DNA of 64,000 nt from an uncultured Bacteroidia bacterium (GCA_902800045.1 CADCCZ010000002.1:186001-250000); one strand, 5' to 3'. Numbered from the stretch's first letter, positions 8,791-17,640 are shown. The notes: a model not told the origin generated them from the letters alone. Numbers and translations: made by a program.

Positions 8791-9276
8791 ATGAAGCAGA
8801 TATTAATTATAATATTATTGGTTATAGGGTATTTGTCATATTCCCAGGAATCATATTTTGTAGAAGGCAAGGGCTATTACGGATATGTTTTCTCTAAAGA
8901 TCGCTCTCTTAATGGGTTCCCGTCAGAATCGAATCGATATACTTTAACGACTGAAAATATTTCCCAAGCAGAATTAATCTTGAAGAATAATATAAATACG
9001 GAATATGTAAAGTCACGCCGACAATTATGCAGCAGAAGAGCTCTAATAAACAAGATAACATTAAAAAAATATTATCGTCAATATGTGGGCTATTTAAACA
9101 CTAATAATGAAGTAATAGCCTATGTGTGTCTTACGAGAAAAGACGCCGTTGATGATATTAAAGATTTATCAGAAGATCTCATTATGGTATGTGATGGCGG
9201 TTGTGCTTTTTGGCGTATTTATATTAATTTGCAGACACAACAAGTATTCGATATGGAGGTAAATGGCGAAAGTTAA
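8791..9276 (+). CDS. Secreted protein of unknown family, paralogue 2 of 3
   Basis: A 161-residue homologue of its neighbours. The signal peptide ends near SYSQES, followed by the same SYFVEGKGYYGYVFSK opening. It lacks about ten residues present in the other two after the FP motif (the IIGEVPIGS-like stretch), and has an RRQLCSRR insertion-like segment. The KKYYRQYVGYL and DGGCAFWRIYINLQTQQVFDMEVNGES motifs are retained. The spacer to paralogue 1 (44 bp) resembles the spacer to paralogue 3, both carrying an ACAAAAAAGATATGAAGC-type start region. This indicates tandem duplication of a gene-plus-leader unit. Confidence 0.7.
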   Translation: MKQILIIILLVIGYLSYSQESYFVEGKGYYGYVFSKDRSLNGFPSESNRYTLTTENISQAELILKNNINTEYVKSRRQLCSRRALINKITLKKYYRQYVGYLNTNNEVIAYVCLTRKDAVDDIKDLSEDLIMVCDGGCAFWRIYINLQTQQVFDMEVNGES

Positions 9277-9320
9277 TAATGCCAAGTATTTTGTAACAAT
9301 AAATCGAGAACAAAAAAGAT

Positions 9321-9845
9321 ATGAAGCAGATATTAATTGTCGTACTATTGATTCTTGGATATTTGTCATATTCCCAGGAATCATATTTTGTAGAAGGCAA
9401 GGATTATTGCGGATATGTTTTCTCTAAAGAAGACTCTCTTGGGGGATTCCCTCCAGAAATTATTGTTGGGAATGTTCCAATAGGATCACGTCGATATACA
9501 TTAACAGAAAAAAACATAATCCGAACAGAGGCGATATTAAAGAAAAGTATAAATACTGAATATGTAAAGAAATATGTAAATTCATGGGAATCTGCTTGGA
9601 ATACGAGGTTTCTTTTAGATAAAAGTACACTAAAAAAATATTATCGCCAATATATAGGTTATTTAACACCAAACAATGAAGAAATTGTTTATATATGTTT
9701 AATAGCAAAAGGTTTTGTTTCCAATATTAAAAAATTATCTGATGGTCTCATTGAGGTATCTGATGGCGGCTATTCGTATTGGACAATTACTATTAATTTA
9801 AAAACACGGAAAGTGTTCGATATGGTAGTAAATGGCGAAAGTTAA
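9321..9845 (+). CDS. Secreted protein of unknown family, paralogue 3 of 3
   Basis: A 174-residue homologue with a signal peptide ending near SYSQES. Its middle (IGYLTPNNEEIVYICLIAKG) is nearly identical to paralogue 1 and its leader is nearly identical to paralogue 2, a mosaic that suggests gene conversion or successive unequal crossing-over. It ends in DGGYSYWTITINL and VNGES. No lipobox cysteine is present, so it is probably a soluble periplasmic or exported protein. Function is unknown. The repeat blocks resume about 65 bp downstream. Confidence 0.7.
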   Translation: MKQILIVVLLILGYLSYSQESYFVEGKDYCGYVFSKEDSLGGFPPEIIVGNVPIGSRRYTLTEKNIIRTEAILKKSINTEYVKKYVNSWESAWNTRFLLDKSTLKKYYRQYIGYLTPNNEEIVYICLIAKGFVSNIKKLSDGLIEVSDGGYSYWTITINLKTRKVFDMVVNGES

Positions 9846-9909
9846 TAATGTTCTCTTAAAAATCTATGCAGCAAAATAATCGATCTTAATATGCAGTGGT
9901 GGGTATCTA

Positions 9910-9960
9910 ATCTGCCCCTGCAGTGTATATGGTGTATTCGTTCGCGCTGTCACAGTTTTT
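9910..9960 (+). repeat. 50-bp repeat, copy 2
   Basis: Near-identical to 7612-7662, in the same orientation, on the other side of the paralogue cluster. Confidence 0.85.
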
Positions 9961-10027
9961 TTACTTTGTAGATGTTCCCTCACCTCAACATTGCAAAAGC
10001 CTTGCACTTGTTTTGCACTGTTTCGCT

Positions 10028-10380
10028 GGGGTCTGTGGCAAGAAATTACCGCAATGTTGTTTGCCCCTCTTCGCCCTAAGGTCCTTAAAAACCTTAAGGG
10101 CGTTAAGCTTGGGCAAAAACAAACCTGCGGTATTGTGTGTGGAGATCGCGGATAGCCGACCGCAACAACGCTCCCCGTTCCGTATCGCGTGTGCGCTCTG
10201 GCTTCCGCGATGACTGTGTGGGCGGGGTTTGTGACAAGAAATTACCGCAATGTTGTTTGCCCCCCTCGCCCTTAATGGCCTTAAGAACGTTTAGGGCGTT
10301 AAATTGGGGCAGGGCAAAAACCTGCGGTAACGACCATGAGATCGCGGATAGCTGTCTCCGCAACACTCCTCGCTGGGGTC
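10028..10380 (+). repeat. Composite repeat X-Y-X-Y', right copies
   Basis: Block X occurs at 10028-10135 and, more diverged, at 10224-10331. Block Y occurs at 10139-10223 and in truncated form at 10337-10380. They match the left array at 7768-7960. The two X copies have drifted mainly in the CCTTAA hairpin region. The stretch 9846-10505 otherwise holds only the 50-bp repeat and the arcC promoter. Confidence 0.85.
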
Positions 10381-10466
10381 TGGGTTGCGACCTACTATAA
10401 TTGCAAGGGAAATCCTCCCCAAAAAATCATGCTAAAAAACACTATTGGCGTTTGACAAAAAAAATA

Positions 10467-10474
10467 TAGTTTTG
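10467..10474 (+). promoter_or_regulatory. -7 element (TAGTTTTG) of arcC-arcB
   Basis: An exact TAnnTTTG match 31 bases before the arcC ATG. A TTTG at 10451-10454 is too close to be a normal -33 box. Confidence 0.45.
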
Positions 10475-10505
10475 CGGTTTCAAATTTAAAAAGGCAAAGA
10501 ACGAA

Positions 10506-11456
10506 ATGTTAAACAAGAAATTGGCAGTTGTAGCCTTTGGCGGAAACGCGTTGCTCCGTGCAGGACAGAAAGGCACAATAGAAGAACAGGAATCTAATGT
10601 TTACAAGACTTGCGAGAGCCTTCTCGACCTCGTAAAGCGCGATTACAATATAGTTATAGGTCACGGCAACGGCCCGCAGGTTGGCAACATCCTCCTGCAG
10701 AACAACGCCGGCGAAAAGGTTTACGGACTTCCCGAAATGCCTCTGGCAGTGTGCGGTGCATACTCGCAGGGCTTCATCGGTTACGTTATCGAACAGCAGT
10801 TCAAGAATGTGCTTACCAGCAACAAGCTCAACAAGAACATCGTAACCTTGGTAACCGAAGTGGTTGTCGACAAGAACGACAAGGGATTCTCAAATCCAAC
10901 CAAGCCTATCGGTCCATACTACACCGAAGACGAAATGAATGCACTGAAGGCAAAGAATCCGCAGGACTCTTACGCAAAAGACCCGAAGGGCAAAGGATGG
11001 AGAAAGGTTGTAGCGTCGCCTAAGCCTATCGAAATCAACAACAAGGACATCGTAAAGGACCTTGCAGAAAAGGGTAACATCGTTGTAACCGTCGGCGGTG
11101 GCGGAATCCCTGTTTATGTAAACGACAAGGGCGAATACCACGGAATAGATGCAGTGATTGACAAGGACTTGGCTTCGTCGTTGCTGGCAATACAGATTGG
11201 AGCCGACGAGTTCTACATCCTCACCGATGTTCCGAAGGTTTGCCTCAACTTCCACACTCCGGAAGAGAAGCAGTTGGACACTATCACCGTCGAAGAAGCA
11301 AAGAAGTACCTCGCCGAAGGTCACTTTACCGAAGGCAGCATGGCTCCGAAGATTCGCGCAGCATTGTACTTCGTTGAAAACGGCGGTAAGTCGTGCATAA
11401 TCACCGAAGCTGGTCAGCTCGGCAACCCGAATGCAGGAACAAGAATCGTGAAATAA
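10506..11456 (+). CDS. arcC: Carbamate kinase
   Basis: The enzyme makes ATP from carbamoyl phosphate and ADP, the energy-yielding last step of arginine or citrulline fermentation. The 316-residue length and the motifs AFGGNALLRAGQKG at the N-terminus, GHGNGPQVGNI near 55-65, VTVGGGGIPV near 200 and DKDLASSLLA near 222 are those of the amino-acid kinase-fold carbamate kinases. The ornithine carbamoyltransferase gene follows 30 bp downstream, which points to catabolic use. No arginine deiminase gene is present in the window. Confidence 0.95.
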   Translation: MLNKKLAVVAFGGNALLRAGQKGTIEEQESNVYKTCESLLDLVKRDYNIVIGHGNGPQVGNILLQNNAGEKVYGLPEMPLAVCGAYSQGFIGYVIEQQFKNVLTSNKLNKNIVTLVTEVVVDKNDKGFSNPTKPIGPYYTEDEMNALKAKNPQDSYAKDPKGKGWRKVVASPKPIEINNKDIVKDLAEKGNIVVTVGGGGIPVYVNDKGEYHGIDAVIDKDLASSLLAIQIGADEFYILTDVPKVCLNFHTPEEKQLDTITVEEAKKYLAEGHFTEGSMAPKIRAALYFVENGGKSCIITEAGQLGNPNAGTRIVK

Positions 11457-11486
11457 ATTTTTTAAAGTACTTTAAATAAATTAGTT

Positions 11487-12488
11487 ATGGCTTTTAATTT
11501 AAGAAACAGAAGTTTCCTGAAGTTATTGGACTTCACACCAAAAGAGATTCAGTATATGCTCGACTTGGCTCGCGACCTTAAGAGAGCAAAATATGCTGGT
11601 ACAGAACAACCGACAATGAAGGGCAAGAACATCGCTCTTATTTTCGAAAAGACCTCGACTCGTACTCGTTGCGCATTCGAAACCGCAGCTTACGACCAGG
11701 GTGCACACGTTACCTACCTCGGACCAACAGGTTCGCAGATTGGCGTTAAGGAATCGATGAAGGATACCGCTCGCGTTCTCGGTAGAATGTATGATGGTAT
11801 CGAATACCGTGGTTTCAAGCAGGAAACTGTTGAAGAACTTGCTAAGTACGCTGGTGTACCAGTATGGAACGGCTTGACCAACGAATTCCACCCGACACAG
11901 ATACTTGCCGACTTCCTCACTATGAGCGAACACGTTGACAAGCCTCTCAACCAGGTTACTTACGCTTACCTCGGCGATGCTCGTTTCAACATGGGTAACT
12001 CGTTGATGGTTGGTGGTGCAAAGATGGGTATGGACGTACGTATCGTTGCTCCTAAGAAATTGCAGCCGAGCAAGGAACTTATCGACACCTGCAAGAAGAT
12101 TGCAAAGGAAACCGGCGCTAAGGTAACTGTTACCGACGACGTTGCAAAGGGTGTTAAGGGTTGCGACTTCCTCTATACCGATGTTTGGGTATCGATGGGC
12201 GAACCAGTAGAAGTTTGGAAAGAACGTATCAAACTCTTGAAGCCTTACCAGGTTAACAAGGAAATGATGAAGATGACAGGCAATCCGAAGTGCAAGTTCA
12301 TGCACTGCTTGCCAGCATACCACAACCTCGAAACTCAGGTTGGCCGCGACGTTAACAAGCAGTTCGGTCTCGACGGCATCGAAGTTACCGAAGATGTATT
12401 CGAATCAGAAGCATCAATCGTATTCGACGAAGCTGAAAACCGTATGCATACCATCAAGGCTGTCATGGTAGCAACTTTGGGTGACTAA
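11487..12488 (+). CDS. arcB: Ornithine carbamoyltransferase, probably catabolic
   Basis: A 333-residue enzyme that interconverts citrulline plus phosphate with ornithine plus carbamoyl phosphate. The carbamoyl-phosphate site STRT (in [12 protein letters not shown]), the HPTQ motif (in [12 protein letters not shown]) and the catalytic HCLPA motif near residue 272 are all intact. Its place after carbamate kinase, in one transcription unit, argues for the degradative arcB role. Many Bacteroidales use a separate acetylornithine-type enzyme for arginine synthesis, but the biosynthetic role cannot be ruled out. A clear terminator follows. Confidence 0.93.
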   Translation: MAFNLRNRSFLKLLDFTPKEIQYMLDLARDLKRAKYAGTEQPTMKGKNIALIFEKTSTRTRCAFETAAYDQGAHVTYLGPTGSQIGVKESMKDTARVLGRMYDGIEYRGFKQETVEELAKYAGVPVWNGLTNEFHPTQILADFLTMSEHVDKPLNQVTYAYLGDARFNMGNSLMVGGAKMGMDVRIVAPKKLQPSKELIDTCKKIAKETGAKVTVTDDVAKGVKGCDFLYTDVWVSMGEPVEVWKERIKLLKPYQVNKEMMKMTGNPKCKFMHCLPAYHNLETQVGRDVNKQFGLDGIEVTEDVFESEASIVFDEAENRMHTIKAVMVATLGD

Positions 12489-12514
12489 TTAGCCCTCCTT
12501 TTTATTATTATAGG

Positions 12515-12544
12515 TGGTCATGCCTTCGGGTGTGACCATTTTTT
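12515..12544 (+). terminator. Terminator of arcC-arcB
   Basis: TGGTCA (12515-12520) pairs with TGACCA (12533-12538), with an inner TGCC-TTCG-GGTG extension, followed by TTTTTT. Confidence 0.75.
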
Positions 12545-12740
12545 ATGGCTGCGCCGTTTGACGCTAACGCTGTTTAAAAGTTTAATGGGCTGACGCCCGT
12601 TTGAATGGCTACGCCGTTTGAATGCCTGCGGCGTTTAACTTCGTTGAGGGCTTCGCCGTTCAATGGCTGACGCCGTTTCTATGGGCTAGCGCCCGTTTCA
12701 AGTTTCACGTTTCTAAGTTTATATGGCTAAAGCCGTTTCT
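12545..12740 (+). repeat. Array of GGC-N-GCC mini-hairpin repeats
   Basis: About ten degenerate units of the form ATGGCTnnnGCCGTTT, each with a 3-4 bp GGC/GCC hairpin, are separated by TGA, CTA or CAA trinucleotides. Related arrays occur at 17403-17640 (opposite orientation), 13455-13480 and 26308-26405. No gene is supported in 12489-12917. Confidence 0.8.
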
Positions 12741-12762
12741 GAGTTTAATGTTGTTTATAACA

Positions 12763-12868
12763 ACTTCAAACTACCTCAAACCATTTCAAACCATTTCAAA
12801 CAACCATAAACTTAGAAACCCAGAAACTAAGAAACTCAGAAACAGCAAAGCGAGAAACATAGAAACCA
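12763..12868 (+). repeat. 10-nt ladders TTCAAACNAC and AGAAACNNAG
   Basis: Tandem imperfect 10-nt units: first TTCAAACCAT-like, then TTAGAAACCC- and CAGAAACTAA-like. The period is about one helical turn. The same words recur at 13425-13475 and 24071-24200. Confidence 0.75.
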
Positions 12869-12883
12869 TTTAATATTTTTTTC

Positions 12884-12891
12884 TACCTTTG
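12884..12891 (+). promoter_or_regulatory. -7 element (TACCTTTG) for the NTF2-like gene
   Basis: An exact TAnnTTTG match 27 bases before the ATG at 12918, directly after the 10-nt repeat ladder. Confidence 0.5.
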
Positions 12892-12917
12892 CATTTTAAA
12901 TCAAAAATTCAACGCAG

Positions 12918-13343
12918 ATGAAAAGGACAATAATCATAATCGCAGCCGCCATAGCAATGTTTGCTTTCTGCAACACAGCTAAGGCACAGAACACCCCCGA
13001 AGACATCATGGCAAAGTTCTTCACGATGTTCAACGACGACGTAAACAAGGCCATCGACTACCTGTTCTCGACCAACGACTGGCTCGAAAGCAACAAGGAA
13101 GGTACTACGGCAATGAAGGAAAAGTTCGAGGCATCGCGCAAACTGCTCGGCAATTTCAACGGCTACGAACTTGCTGGAAAATATTACCTCGGCGAATCGT
13201 ATGCAAAATACGTTTACGTCCTAAAATACGACCGGCAACCCGTTGAATTTGTCGTAACAATGTACCGTCCCGACAAAATCTGGAAACTTCAGAACATGAA
13301 CTTCCACAGCGACTTTGAAAAGGACATGGTAAAGGTGGAATAG
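12918..13343 (+). CDS. Small secreted protein, possibly NTF2-like/DUF3887-like
   Basis: A 141-residue protein with a signal peptide of about 23 residues ending in AKAQN. The mature region has a helical N-terminal part (PEDIMAKFFTMFNDDVNKAIDYLF) and a strand-rich C-terminal part (YAKYVYVLKYDRQPVEFVVTMYRP, then IWKLQNMNFH). That order is what small NTF2-like, DUF3887-type exported proteins show, and the match is by pattern only. No catalytic residues are evident. It stands alone between repeat-rich spacers. Confidence 0.5.
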   Translation: MKRTIIIIAAAIAMFAFCNTAKAQNTPEDIMAKFFTMFNDDVNKAIDYLFSTNDWLESNKEGTTAMKEKFEASRKLLGNFNGYELAGKYYLGESYAKYVYVLKYDRQPVEFVVTMYRPDKIWKLQNMNFHSDFEKDMVKVE

Positions 13344-13481
13344 ATTTACGATTTGAACGTTAAACGTTGAACTTTAAACCAGTACAGTCGCGGCGCGCCA
13401 CGACACAACAAGAACGGCACAGCCATAGAAACTTAGAAACATAGAAACGGGCTTTAGCCCATATAAACTAGAAACCTTCCT

Positions 13482-15725
13482 ATGCTCTCCGATAAAATTA
13501 CCATAACCGACGCCACCGAAAACAACCTAAAGAATGTTTCGCTGGACATTCCAAAGCATCAGATAACAGTATTCACAGGCGTTTCGGGGTCGGGCAAGTC
13601 GTCGCTTTGCCTCGACACCATAGCCGCTGAAAGCCGACGCGAACTCAACGAGACTTTTCCAAGTTTTGTTCAGCAATACTTACCAAAATACGGTCGCCCC
13701 AAGGTCGGTAAAATCGAAAATATGCCCGTGACGATAGTCATCGACCAGAAAAAGCCTGCGTCTAACAGCCGTTCCACTGTAGGCACTTACACCGACATCC
13801 AGCCGTTGCTCCGACTTTTGTTTTCGCGCGTAGGAAAACCCTTTGTCGGATATTCCGATTCGTTTTCGTTCAACCATCCGGCAGGAAGCTGTCCTCGTTG
13901 CGCTGGTTTGGGCGAAATCCGCGAACTCGACATTCATAAGCTCGTTGACTTCGATAAGTCGCTAAACGACGAGGACACAATACATTACATCGCTTTCGGC
14001 AAAGGCGGATGGCGATGGATTCGCTACGCACACAGCGGACTTTTCGACCTCGACAAGAAAATAAAGGACTACACACCCGAAGAACTTGACCTTTTCCTGT
14101 ATTCGCCGCAGATAAAACTGAAAAATCCTCCGTCGAACTGGCCGAAAACTGCCAAATACGAAGGCCTTGTGCCACGTATGTACCGCAGCATCATAAATTC
14201 GGAAGAAGGTCTGCTCCATGCCGCCGCAATAAACCCTATGCTTACGATGGGGACTTGCCCCGACTGCAAGGGCACACGACTGAACGAAAAAATTCGCTCG
14301 TGCCGCATAAACGGCAAGAACATAGCCGAAGTCGGCGATATGCCGATCTCAGACCTTGTGGAATTCGTTGCCGCCATCGACGACCCGCTGGCAGTTGACA
14401 TCAAGCGCGAGCTTGCCAAGCGTCTGCAAGCACTTATGCAGATTGGACTGGGCTACCTCTCACTGAGCCGTGGCACGGGAACACTCTCGGGAGGAGAAGC
14501 ACAGCGCATAAAGATTGCAAAATACATAAACTCGCCGCTTACCGACATGGCGTATGTACTCGACGAACCAAGCGTTGGCTTGCATCCTCAGGACATCAGC
14601 AAGCTGAAGGATTCGCTACGCAATCTACGCGACCACGGCAACACCATCCTCATCGTCGAGCATCACCGCGAAATAATCGCAATGGCCGACCACATTGTCG
14701 ATATGGGACCGAAAGCTGGTGCACACGGCGGCGAAATAATGTTCGAAGGCACATACGAAGGGCTTCTCAACTCCGACACCATTTCGGGCAAAATGCTTCG
14801 CAGCAAAAGCCAGTTCAAGACCGAGATACGAAAACCTACAGGCTTCATCCGCATCGAAAACGCCACCCTGCACAACCTGAAAAGCGTTTCAGTTGACATT
14901 CCAACAGGCGTAATGACGGTGATTGCCGGTGTTGCAGGTTCGGGAAAGTCGTCGCTGATGGAAGAGTTCCAAAGCCAGTGCAAACTCGAAACTATCTTCA
15001 TCGGACAGAAGAACATAGGTATAAACCTGCGTTCCACACCTGCCACCTACCTTGAGATTTCCGACCCGATACGCAAACTTTTTGCACAGGCGAGCCACAG
15101 CAACATGCAGTTGTTTTCGTTCAACTCGAAGGGCGCTTGTCCCGCTTGTGGTGGCAAGGGCGTGATTGTCTCCGACATGGCCTTTATGGAATCGATTGAG
15201 ACCGTCTGCGAGGCTTGCCACGGCACAAGGTACAACGACGAAGCCCTATCGCACCGCTACAAGGGCAAGAATATCGCCGAAGTGATGGGAATGAGCGTCG
15301 AAGAAGCAATCGAATTCTTTGTCGACCAGCCATTTTTGCCAAAACTTCTTGCATTGGACAAGGTGGGTCTTGGCTACCTACACCTCGACCAGTCGATGAC
15401 AACCCTTTCGGGTGGCGAACTGCAGCGCATAAAGCTTGCCGACCAGCTTCACCGCAAAGGCGAAATCTTCATCCTCGACGAACCAACCGACGGCCTGCAC
15501 CTTGACGACATACACAAGCTGCTCAACCTTTTTAACGACATGACCGATGCCGGCAACACGCTCATCCTCATCGAACACAGCATGGATGTGATGAAGCAAG
15601 CCGACTACCTCATCGAAGTCGGTCCCGAAGGCGGTGAAGCCGGTGGACGACTGCTATTTGCAGGAAAACCTACCGAAATTTTAAACAGCAAAGAATCGGT
15701 GACGGCGAGGTATTTGAAAGGATAG
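13482..15725 (+). CDS. UvrA-like ABC ATPase lacking the UvrB-binding domain
   Basis: A 747-residue double ABC ATPase of the UvrA superfamily. Walker A motifs are at 33-40 (GVSGSGKS) and about 483-490 (GVAGSGKS), with two LSGGE-QR signatures. Zinc-binding CxxC pairs (CPRCAGLG, CPDCKGTRL, CPACGGKG, CEACHGTRY) are intact. Canonical UvrA is about 940 residues. Here only about 75 residues separate the first Walker A region from the QKKPASNSRSTVGT segment, so the UvrB-binding domain is missing. This is the UvrA2/DrrC-like type, linked in some bacteria to resistance to DNA-binding drugs. It is probably not the nucleotide excision repair UvrA. Confidence 0.85.
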   Translation: MLSDKITITDATENNLKNVSLDIPKHQITVFTGVSGSGKSSLCLDTIAAESRRELNETFPSFVQQYLPKYGRPKVGKIENMPVTIVIDQKKPASNSRSTVGTYTDIQPLLRLLFSRVGKPFVGYSDSFSFNHPAGSCPRCAGLGEIRELDIHKLVDFDKSLNDEDTIHYIAFGKGGWRWIRYAHSGLFDLDKKIKDYTPEELDLFLYSPQIKLKNPPSNWPKTAKYEGLVPRMYRSIINSEEGLLHAAAINPMLTMGTCPDCKGTRLNEKIRSCRINGKNIAEVGDMPISDLVEFVAAIDDPLAVDIKRELAKRLQALMQIGLGYLSLSRGTGTLSGGEAQRIKIAKYINSPLTDMAYVLDEPSVGLHPQDISKLKDSLRNLRDHGNTILIVEHHREIIAMADHIVDMGPKAGAHGGEIMFEGTYEGLLNSDTISGKMLRSKSQFKTEIRKPTGFIRIENATLHNLKSVSVDIPTGVMTVIAGVAGSGKSSLMEEFQSQCKLETIFIGQKNIGINLRSTPATYLEISDPIRKLFAQASHSNMQLFSFNSKGACPACGGKGVIVSDMAFMESIETVCEACHGTRYNDEALSHRYKGKNIAEVMGMSVEEAIEFFVDQPFLPKLLALDKVGLGYLHLDQSMTTLSGGELQRIKLADQLHRKGEIFILDEPTDGLHLDDIHKLLNLFNDMTDAGNTLILIEHSMDVMKQADYLIEVGPEGGEAGGRLLFAGKPTEILNSKESVTARYLKG

Positions 15726-15889
15726 GGTTTTCTATAATGCTTTCACTTTCTGTAAAAAACTAGGAAACTAAATACGTGTTGACACAATGTGCTTTTTGAT
15801 ATAGGCTTCTTTGTCATTACTCGCAATTAGAAAAAAACGCATAATTCTACACAATACAAAGTATATCAACTATTTATACATATAAAAAC

Positions 15890-15930
15890 AAAATAGTAAT
15901 AGCTATTACAGTAATGGCTATTACTATTTT
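15890..15930. promoter_or_regulatory. Inverted repeat downstream of the DUF234-type ATPase gene
   Basis: A perfect 14-bp inverted repeat, AAAATAGTAATAGC (15890-15903) and GCTATTACTATTTT (15917-15930), contains nested GTAAT/ATTAC palindromes in its loop. Bases 15906-15929 match 21 of 24 positions with 17307-17330 at the other end of the ATPase gene. It could act as terminator, operator or recombination site. The matching copy at the promoter favours protein binding. Confidence 0.6.
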
Positions 15931-15965
15931 ATAAAATTTAAGATATAAAATTGTATATCAATACT

Positions 15966-17282
15966 TTACATATCATCCAACGAAAGAGAACCCAAATGAA
16001 GTTTCATTTTTGCCAGTTCGGGGGTCTGCGCTAACATTACTTTTACCTTCTCCTTCAAAACCTTTGCATTGAACTTGTCCTCACGCTTTTTGAGTTCGTA
16101 AATCCAGGCTTCCTTGGCAATCGGGTCGGCGACAATCAGGTCTATCTCGTTTGTGCCTTTCCTATCCCACCACTTGCCAACTATGTATTTGCCCTTCTCG
16201 GCAAACTTTGTCGCAAAATAGCGTTCCATCATAAAGCCAGAAACGGTGCTGTAGTCGCGCTCAATGATGGCAGACAGCGATTTCAGCGCGTTGTTCTCTA
16301 CAAGCGACTGGTATTTGTAAAAGAATCGGAACCAGAAAATCAGGAAACAGTCGTTGAGCTGATAGCGGACTTTCTTGCTGTTTGGCTTCGAGAATATCGG
16401 CAACGACTTAGTAATTAGTCGGTAATAGTTCTCCAAACGAATCAGGTAACTGCCAATGTTGTCAAGTCCCAACTCGTCCTCAATTTCGGCACGGGTTTTC
16501 ATTCCGCTAGCAATGCAGACAAGTATGGAGAAATAAGTCGCGTAGTCGGAGCCAAATTCCTCAATCAGAATGTTCTTGCCCTCGGTGATAAAGGGCGAAT
16601 TTTCCATTGTCAGCGCGGCAAGCATCTTGTCTTTCGTAATATTTCCATTGTCGAGCAGCAACGACACATACCACGGCACACCGCCCGTAATGCTGAACAA
16701 CGCCAGCAAGTCCTCGGAAGTGTAGTTCGGATTAAAGTCCGCAAGAATTTCTTTCAGCGTGGAAGTGGAAAATGGACGGAGCGTCATCTGCGCATTGGCA
16801 CGACCAAACAGCGGCTCGTTGTAGTCCTCGAATATTTTCTTCATCAGCGTGAACACGGAACCACTGATTATCAAGTTCAGATGGCTGTTTTCTCTATACA
16901 AGTCCCAGTCGCGCTGAATATCGCTGTATATCGAAGGATTCACTTTCAGGAAGTTCTGAAATTCGTCAATTATCAAGGTAAAAGGTCTTTTCTCCGACAG
17001 TTGCATCACAATACGGAACACTTCGGGAAATGAATTTACCCTACCGATTACTGGGAAACCGAACTTTCTGCTAACCTCGTCCATAAAATCTTGGCACAAA
17101 AGCGGTTCTGTCTTTTTACCGACAAAAAAGTACAGCACGGTTTCATCTCCGCATTTCAACGCCAACTCGGTTTTGCCTATGCGCCTGCGTCCCATCAGAA
17201 CTACCATTCTTGACTCTTTTCTGCTCTGCTGAAGCACATTTTTCAGTTCTTTCTGCTCCTTTTCCCTATTGTAGAATTTCAT
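15966..17282 (-). CDS. DUF234-type AAA ATPase with C-terminal nuclease-like domain
   Basis: A 438-residue protein of the archaeal-type ATPase/DUF234 group common in Bacteroidales. Walker A is MGRRRIGKTELA near residues 30-41 and Walker B-like LIIDEFQNFL near 125. A winged-helix middle includes ITGGVPWYVSLL. The C-terminal DUF234 region has GKWWDRKGTNEIDLIV and YELKKRE, which resembles a D-ExK nuclease core (D of EIDL, E-K of YELKK). Substrate and role are unknown. It is a single-gene unit with a TACTTTTG -7 box at 17333-17340 and a palindrome-containing repeat at the transcription start. Confidence 0.8.
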   Translation of the reverse strand: MKFYNREKEQKELKNVLQQSRKESRMVVLMGRRRIGKTELALKCGDETVLYFFVGKKTEPLLCQDFMDEVSRKFGFPVIGRVNSFPEVFRIVMQLSEKRPFTLIIDEFQNFLKVNPSIYSDIQRDWDLYRENSHLNLIISGSVFTLMKKIFEDYNEPLFGRANAQMTLRPFSTSTLKEILADFNPNYTSEDLLALFSITGGVPWYVSLLLDNGNITKDKMLAALTMENSPFITEGKNILIEEFGSDYATYFSILVCIASGMKTRAEIEDELGLDNIGSYLIRLENYYRLITKSLPIFSKPNSKKVRYQLNDCFLIFWFRFFYKYQSLVENNALKSLSAIIERDYSTVSGFMMERYFATKFAEKGKYIVGKWWDRKGTNEIDLIVADPIAKEAWIYELKKREDKFNAKVLKEKVKVMLAQTPELAKMKLHLGSLSLDDM

Positions 17283-17306
17283 AGCATTATTTTTTAGTAA
17301 ACAACA

Positions 17307-17330
17307 TTACGGTAATTGCCATTACTATTT
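17307..17330 (-). promoter_or_regulatory. Operator-like repeat at the DUF234-type ATPase promoter
   Basis: This 24-bp element differs at three positions from 15906-15929 and contains GTAAT-N4-ATTAC. It covers the expected transcription start just downstream of the -7 box, where a repressor would act. Confidence 0.5.
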
Positions 17331-17332
17331 CG

Positions 17333-17340
17333 CAAAAGTA
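17333..17340 (-). promoter_or_regulatory. -7 element (TACTTTTG) of the DUF234-type ATPase gene
   Basis: An exact TAnnTTTG match on the minus strand, about 51 bases before the ATG at 17282. Confidence 0.5.
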
Positions 17341-17402
17341 CACATAATTTTCGGAACTGCAAATATTTATATATTTTTTTCTCATCACAACAACATAAAA
17401 TT

Positions 17403-17640
17403 TAGAAACGGCGAAGTCATTCAAACGGCGTAGCCACAGAAACAGCGCAGGCGAGAACGGCGTCAGCCATTCAAACAGCGAAGCGTAAAACGGCTTTAGC
17501 CATAGAAACGGCGAAGCCATAGAAACGGCGAAGCCATAGAAACAGCGAAGCGAGAAACGGCGAAGCCATAGAAACGCCGCAGGCATTCAAACGGCGAAGC
17601 CATTCAAACGGCGTCAGCGTGAAACGGTGTCAGCCATCAC
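17403..17640 (-). repeat. Long array of GGC-N-GCC mini-hairpin repeats
   Basis: Roughly fifteen degenerate units, read on the minus strand as ATGGCTTCGCCGTTTCT or close variants. This is the longest array of the family in the window. Its right end overlaps the last codons and stop of the Nudix gene. Otherwise 17283-17613 holds only the ATPase promoter. Confidence 0.85.

Noticed and set aside
7543..10400. Open frames inside the X and Y repeat blocks
   Set aside because: Copies of the same block are read in different frames or broken by stops, so no protein is conserved.
11523..12323. 266-codon minus-strand frame opposite arcB
   Set aside because: Antisense shadow of a conserved enzyme gene, with no independent support.
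12545..17640. GGC-N-GCC arrays as a CRISPR or as coding repeats
   Set aside because: Units are about 16-18 nt with only 3-5 variable bases, and frames through them are broken. They fit short palindromic intergenic repeats.
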